From Blastomyces gilchristii SLH14081 (Eukaryota > Ascomycota > Eurotiomycetes > Onygenales > Ajellomycetaceae), in contig NW_003101672.1 of the NCBI RefSeq assembly GCF_000003855.2, forward strand, positions 1,134,134-1,198,133: DNA of 64,000 nucleotides, in the 5' to 3' direction. This document shows positions 59,741-64,000 of the stretch, in pieces. Under the pieces are notes generated by a model that had not been told where the DNA came from, did no database searches, and worked only from the letters and a program-made list of their open reading frames with translations. A program made the position numbers and the translations under genes. The first letter of the stretch is position 1; every line of letters begins with the position of its first letter.

Positions 59741-60989
59741 ATGGCAGATAGCGACAATATGAAGGGTTCAAAGCCCTCGTCTGCTCCACAGTCGCTTCCT
59801 CCGCGCCATTATCCCTTCTGGTTCGGCGGTTCTGCATCGTGCATGGCGACCGCAACGACGCATCCCTTGGATCTTTGTATGTCGCATTCCCTTTTTTATA
59901 TATGTATATATATTGATTTTGTTTCTGCTACGCTGAGAGACATATGTGACTGACATCTTGGGGAGTTAAAAAACTATAGTGAAGGTATATCACCTCCTCG
60001 AGATCTTTCTGTAGCCGAAGTGAAGAAGATCAGCTCTAAACAATGATATCCCCGTCATAGGTCCGCCTCCAGACCCGAAAACCAGGAGACCCTGCTGGAA
60101 TGCTGAGGACTGCCTCTCATATCGTCAAGAATAATGGGGTCCTGGGTCTATACAATGGTGTACGTTTATTATACCCATCCCCAGCAGTTGTGGTACCTCT
60201 GGTTTACAATCGGGGAAGAAAAAAACGAAAGAAAGAAGGAAAAAGCGCTGATGAATTGAGTTGGTCCTCCTCCAAAAAATGAAATAGCTCTCAGCCTCTC
60301 TCCTCCGCGCAATAACATACTCAACCACCCGGTTCGGAGTCTACGAGGAGCTTAAATCACATTTCACCTCCGCCGAATCTTCCCCTTCCCTACTCACCCT
60401 TGTCCTCATGGCTTCAGCCGCAGGCTTAGCAGGCGGGCTGGTCGGTAACCCTGCCGACGTCCTCAACGTCCGCATGCAATCCGACGCAGCCTTGCCCCCA
60501 GCCCAGAGAAGGAACTACAGACACGCCTTGCACGGATTGATGCAGATGGTCCGTTCGGAGGGCCCGTCCAGTCTATTCCGCGGCCTGTGGCCGAATTCAG
60601 CCCGCGCAATCCTTATGAACGCTTCCCAGCTGTCCACGTACGATACTTTCAAGGGAATATGCATCAAGCACTTTGGTATGTCGGATAACATCAACACGCA
60701 CTTCACAGCTTCGCTCATGGCCGGGTTCATGGCGACGACGATATGCAGTCCCGTCGATGTGATAAAGACGAGGATAATGACGGCGAACCCTGCGGAGTCG
60801 AAGGGGCACGGCATCGTCGGCCTGTTGAAGGAGGTGATTAGGAAAGAAGGGTTTTCGTGGATGTTCCGGGGCTGGACACCTAGTTTTATCCGCCTGGCGC
60901 CGCAGACTATCGCTACGTTCCTGTTTTTGGAAGAGCATAAGAAAATATACCGAGCTTTGAACCCGCGTATTGAGGATTCTCTCATCTAA
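59741..60989 (+). CDS. DIC1: Mitochondrial dicarboxylate-type carrier
   Basis: Four exons: 59741-59876, 59980-59984, 60061-60159 and 60288-60989, giving 313 aa. The second exon is only 5 nt (TGAAG). It completes PLDLLK (42-47), the first carrier signature P-x-D-x-x-K, and without it the frame is lost. The second signature is NPADVLN (134-140), with Asn in the Lys/Arg position, as is common in dicarboxylate carriers. The third is PVDVIK (235-240). Three repeats of about 100 residues, six membrane helices, and FRGW/FRGL motifs after repeats 2 and 3 mark an inner-membrane SLC25 carrier. NPADVLNVRMQSD favours Dic1 (malate/succinate-phosphate exchange) over oxoglutarate or uncoupling carriers, but the substrate is inferred. 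Confidence 0.93.
59980..59984 (+). other. 5-nt microexon of the carrier gene
   Basis: TGAAG, flanked by TATAG and GTATAT. Joined to the T at 59876 it encodes Leu-Lys and restores PLDLLK followed by VRLQ. Introns of 103 and 76 nt surround it. Confidence 0.88.
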
Positions 60990-62189
60990 CGCCTGAACGA
61001 AAAAGGGGCAGAGAAAAAAGACAAGGAACAAAAAACCTACCATACACGAGATATATTCGTAATCCTTGATCAGGAATTGGGTCAGGTTATCTGGATAAAA
61101 GGCAATCCCTCGCTACGCCCTCCTTCCACATTCGCACTTCCAGACATATATCTCCCATCTTCCAATGCCATATCTCGATGTTAACTTCTTCTACTTAAAA
61201 AACCTTGGATTCTCCGACAATGCGGATCCCCCAGCGATTATGTTTCTCTATTTAAGAAGCAAACACGAACCGCAATCTATTTAACCTTGTTCTTAATTTT
61301 CCTCGCTCATGATATCTCACAAACAGTCCAACTACTACTACCGCTTTCACAGCTAGAGCTACAGTATTCTTTGTTTTCTACTTTCCTTTGGGCGAACCTA
61401 TAGACCTATAGAGTCGGATAGAGATCGTGGCGTTTCAAAAATAATTGCTTCTTCTACTACATTGAGGCCCTTTTGCCCTGTTTTTCTCTTTTACATGTAC
61501 AATAGTAATAATGTAGATCAACACCTTCCTTCCCCCTTCCCCTGCTCCTTTTGCATATATATATATATGTCCACAGAAACATTCACTGTCCCTTCGAATA
61601 TAGTGTGTTTAGATTCATTTCTTATTTTCCCAATTGCGACCATTGAAAAATCCGGATTCTAGGAAAAAGGGATTATGGAGAGAGATGAAGGCTGTTTGAC
61701 TAATTACATCGGAAACAGAAATGTAGAAAAAAAGCAACAAAGCTATATGAACTACAGATCCTATCACAGCTCGCACTCATTCTGCTTCCTTGACTCACGC
61801 CCTTCTTTTTGAGAGAGAAAAATAAAATTACATGCATGCCACTCCCACAAAAGTAATTATCATGTCAAGGACGGGAGAAGAGGAATGAACAAAGTTGAGA
61901 TATAAGAAATCATAAGAACAAACACCCCAAATTTCAACCTTCAAAAAACATCATGCCAATCAATACAGTGAAAGGTGCTGCTTCGAAACTACCCATTGAC
62001 CATTTCTACATTACAGGAGAGGGGGACATAAAATGGGGTGAGCGGGGGAGTAAATTCATAGATATGTCATGCTATGTTAATATATTTAATACAAGAGCTA
62101 GTTTCCCACTGCTAACTTATTTTTGTTCGCTTCTCTTATCAAAAACAAACATGAAACTTTCCTTTTCCGTCAAGTGTTGCTCACATCGA
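60990..62189. other. Convergent intergenic region between the carrier gene and COX12
   Basis: 3' regions of two convergent genes, with a short (TA)n tract near 61554-61568. A second one (about 62249-62263) lies in the last COX12 intron. No credible gene. Confidence 0.6.
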
Positions 62190-63172
62190 CTACCGATCGA
62201 GACGAGCGGGGAAGTTGCCGGCTTCTATTTAGCGGGGGATTGGATTAGTATATATATATATATAAGTGTGTGTGGAGGCTTTCTTTATCACGCGCTTTGA
62301 AGCGGATAGAATGACGTGGAAAACGTACCGCGCTGGTCATCCCATCTATCGGTCCAACCCTTCGGGCAGAGTGATCTGTAGGCGAGGTAGAACTGTTTAC
62401 TCGGAAAGGGGAAGAAGGATATTGTGTTAGTATTGTTCTAATGTCATTCATTCATCATGACCTAGGTATCATGTAGGCAATGGGGCGCGCCGGCAAAAAA
62501 TATTGGGAAACGGGGCGTGAAATGTTTTGTATATTTTTTCTTTTCTTTTCTTTTTCGGCCTTGCTTACCTGTCTGCATGGGCGGAAGTCCTCGCCCTTGG
62601 CTATGATACACTTATGGTAGTCGACGTAGTTTTGCCAGCAGTGCTTTGTTCTGTGGTTCGAAAGGTTAGTTTTGTGTTCAGCTAAAACAGATTCTGTCCG
62701 CGACAATAATGGAAATATTAGGAAATTGGGAAAAATCGCAGTTATTATTGCTTTACGGAAAGGTATTGGAAGAGTCTTACTGGTTTTGATTGGGGAAGCG
62801 GGCATCGTAGCCTTTTTATTTGTGATTTTGTCGTAACATGGTCAGCTTCAACTTGACTCTTTCAAGTCCACGCTTTTTTTTCAATTGGCTAGCGGAATGT
62901 GGGGGATGCCACGGGGTAATGACTGCGCAGCTCATTGTAGGAATCGTTTTGGATTTCTTATTACATACCGGCTGTTGCAGGATAGAGTTAGTTAGCTGAG
63001 GAGTTCATTCATCAAGGTGTTTGCTTTCAATTAAGTGATTGGATTTTGTGTGGTTGTGTGTGAGAGGGAGAGATGGGACGGGATTGGGGCCGAGATGATT
63101 CTTACCAGTGACGAACTTGAAGGGCTTGGTTTCGACGGGTTCGTCAGGATCAGCGTCTGGGATGTTGCTCAT
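62190..63172 (-). CDS. COX12: Cytochrome c oxidase subunit 6b (Cox12)
   Basis: Five exons on the minus strand: 63172-63106, 62811-62781, 62650-62569, 62392-62329 and 62224-62190, giving 92 aa. All junctions are GT-AG and keep one frame. The protein starts MSNIPDADPDEPVETKPFKF and contains NQTKHCWQNYVDYHKC (C37-x9-C47) and CRQFYLAYRSLC (C58-x10-C69). This is the twin Cys hairpin of Cox12/COX6B, oxidised by Mia40 in the intermembrane space, which caps the complex IV dimer. It ends REAGNFPARLDR. The final exon of 35 nt is needed; reading through its intron gives an unrelated tail. An in-frame ATG 36 nt upstream is not supported by homology. Divergent from the MLRQ-like gene. Confidence 0.95.
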
Positions 63173-63546
63173 GGTGTAGACGGGAGTAGTTGGTTGCAGC
63201 AGCAGCAATTGGGGCGGGCAGGATGTGGTCGACGGGCGATGTTGATGTCGAATGTTGCAGCGGAGGAGAAAGGAAGAGATGAGGTTGGCCTGTCAGTGGT
63301 CTGACCAGCGCAGTCCCGTGAGCCGGCCAGCCAAGGAAAAACGCAGCCGGAGCGGCGGCTGCTGATTGGGTGGCGACTCACACCACCGCCCCGTTTCCAC
63401 ATCCACATCAAATCACAGCAACATAAAACCTTCCAGGGAACTTCACTCTCGCTTTTGCCTCTGTTTTCTGCCAGCTTCAATTCACGACAGCTACGACAGT
63501 TTCCCACCTGCAACAGACGCTCTTCGCCTGTGATTACCCAGTCATC
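63173..63546. promoter_or_regulatory. Bidirectional promoter, COX12 / MLRQ-like gene
   Basis: 374 bp between two respiratory-chain genes. ATTGG (inverted CCAAT) occurs at 63208-63212 and 63365-63369, candidate HAP-complex sites. GC-rich; no TATA seen. Confidence 0.5.
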
Positions 63547-64000
63547 ATGTTCGCGACTCGCCCGCTGAGAATGCAGCTCACCCGGCCGCGACTAGCTCCC
63601 TTGCCTGTCAGTCAATTCATACCTGATACCTCAACCACCACACATCATATCTGCCATGGAACTTTGCTAACTTAGAGTGCGATATAGAAGGAAGACCTGA
63701 GCGGTATTTAATGCCCGCCCTCCTCCCCTAGGAGCCTGCAATGAGAATCCGTATATATAAAAAAAGAGGAAACGAGGAAATATGCTGATGTAATTGCTCA
63801 CATAGCTCATACCGTCTCGCAGCGCCTGCGAACCCTGAAGAAGATTCCCCCGGAATTGCTCCCTCTGGGTATGTACTCAAACCAATGGAAATAAATACGT
63901 TTTGAATCCTCGTATATTATTGCACTTATACTAAATCCGATGATTTGCATTCCATCTCTATAGGCGCCGTCCTTCTGTAAGATAATATCACCCTCACCCC
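63547..64000 (+). CDS. Probable MLRQ/B12D-type respiratory subunit, 5' part
   Basis: Exons 63547-63606, 63732-63750 (19 nt), 63806-63868 and 63964-63976 (13 nt) give MFATRPLRMQLTRPRLAPLP, then EPAMRIPHTVSQRL, then RTLKKIPPELLPLGAVLL. The gene runs off the window. A basic N-terminus followed by KKIPPEL.PLG and the start of a hydrophobic helix is the pattern of the small fungal MLRQ/B12D (NDUFA4-like) proteins, single-span inner-membrane subunits linked to complex I or IV. Donors are GTCAGT, GTATAT, GTATGT and GTAAGA; acceptors CTAG, ATAG and ATAG. The exon model rests on frame continuity and family memory only. Confidence 0.6.

Overview
The window looks like nuclear DNA of a filamentous or dimorphic ascomycete. 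The genes have short GT-AG introns with CTAAC/CTGAC-like branch points, the proteins read as Eurotiomycete-type, and the genome is split into an AT-rich repeat isochore (1-48200) and a GC-normal gene block (about 48600-64000). That two-phase layout, packed with Gypsy elements mutated by RIP (repeat-induced point mutation, C:G to T:A), best fits an onygenalean such as Blastomyces. The genus is an inference; nothing in the window proves it.

Region 1-48182 is a stack of transposons inserted into one another. An old minus-strand Ty3/Gypsy element forms the substrate (1-3401, 9056-9892, and probably 32659-32802 and 40056-40749). A chromodomain Gypsy element (F, 3402-9050, target duplication CTTTA) and element A (9893-32653, duplication TCAGC) inserted into it. 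Element A was then hit by a sister copy B (15043-22287, duplication CAGAA) and by a different Gypsy family, D (22496-30749, duplication TAAC). A third sister copy, C (32803-40050, duplication TGGAT with one transition), follows. A tRNA-derived SINE (812-1219) and a TA-flanked MITE (2437-2952) lie in the oldest element and show little sign of RIP. A short GC-mixed stretch with a broken aminoglycoside-phosphotransferase-like gene (about 40983-41760) leads to a minus-strand Ty1/Copia element (E, 42382-48182).

The most unusual feature is in elements A, B, C and D. Each carries, between pol and the 3' LTR, a second gene in antisense orientation. It has fungal-type introns and a C-terminal Cys motif resembling the DUF3716 family. 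Two Gypsy families with unrelated LTRs share this layout. All copies are broken by RIP-type stops.

Region 48183-53237 has ordinary base composition but no gene I can recognise. From 53274 to the end lie six genes: an Uds1-like (septation) protein, then five nuclear genes for mitochondrial proteins: mge1 (GrpE co-chaperone), mitochondrial phenylalanyl-tRNA synthetase, a dicarboxylate-type carrier, COX12 (complex IV subunit 6b), and a partial gene for a probable complex I/IV-associated MLRQ/B12D subunit. The last four form two divergent pairs. Together they serve mitochondrial import and folding, translation, metabolite exchange and respiration. Several have very small exons, down to 5 nt in the carrier.
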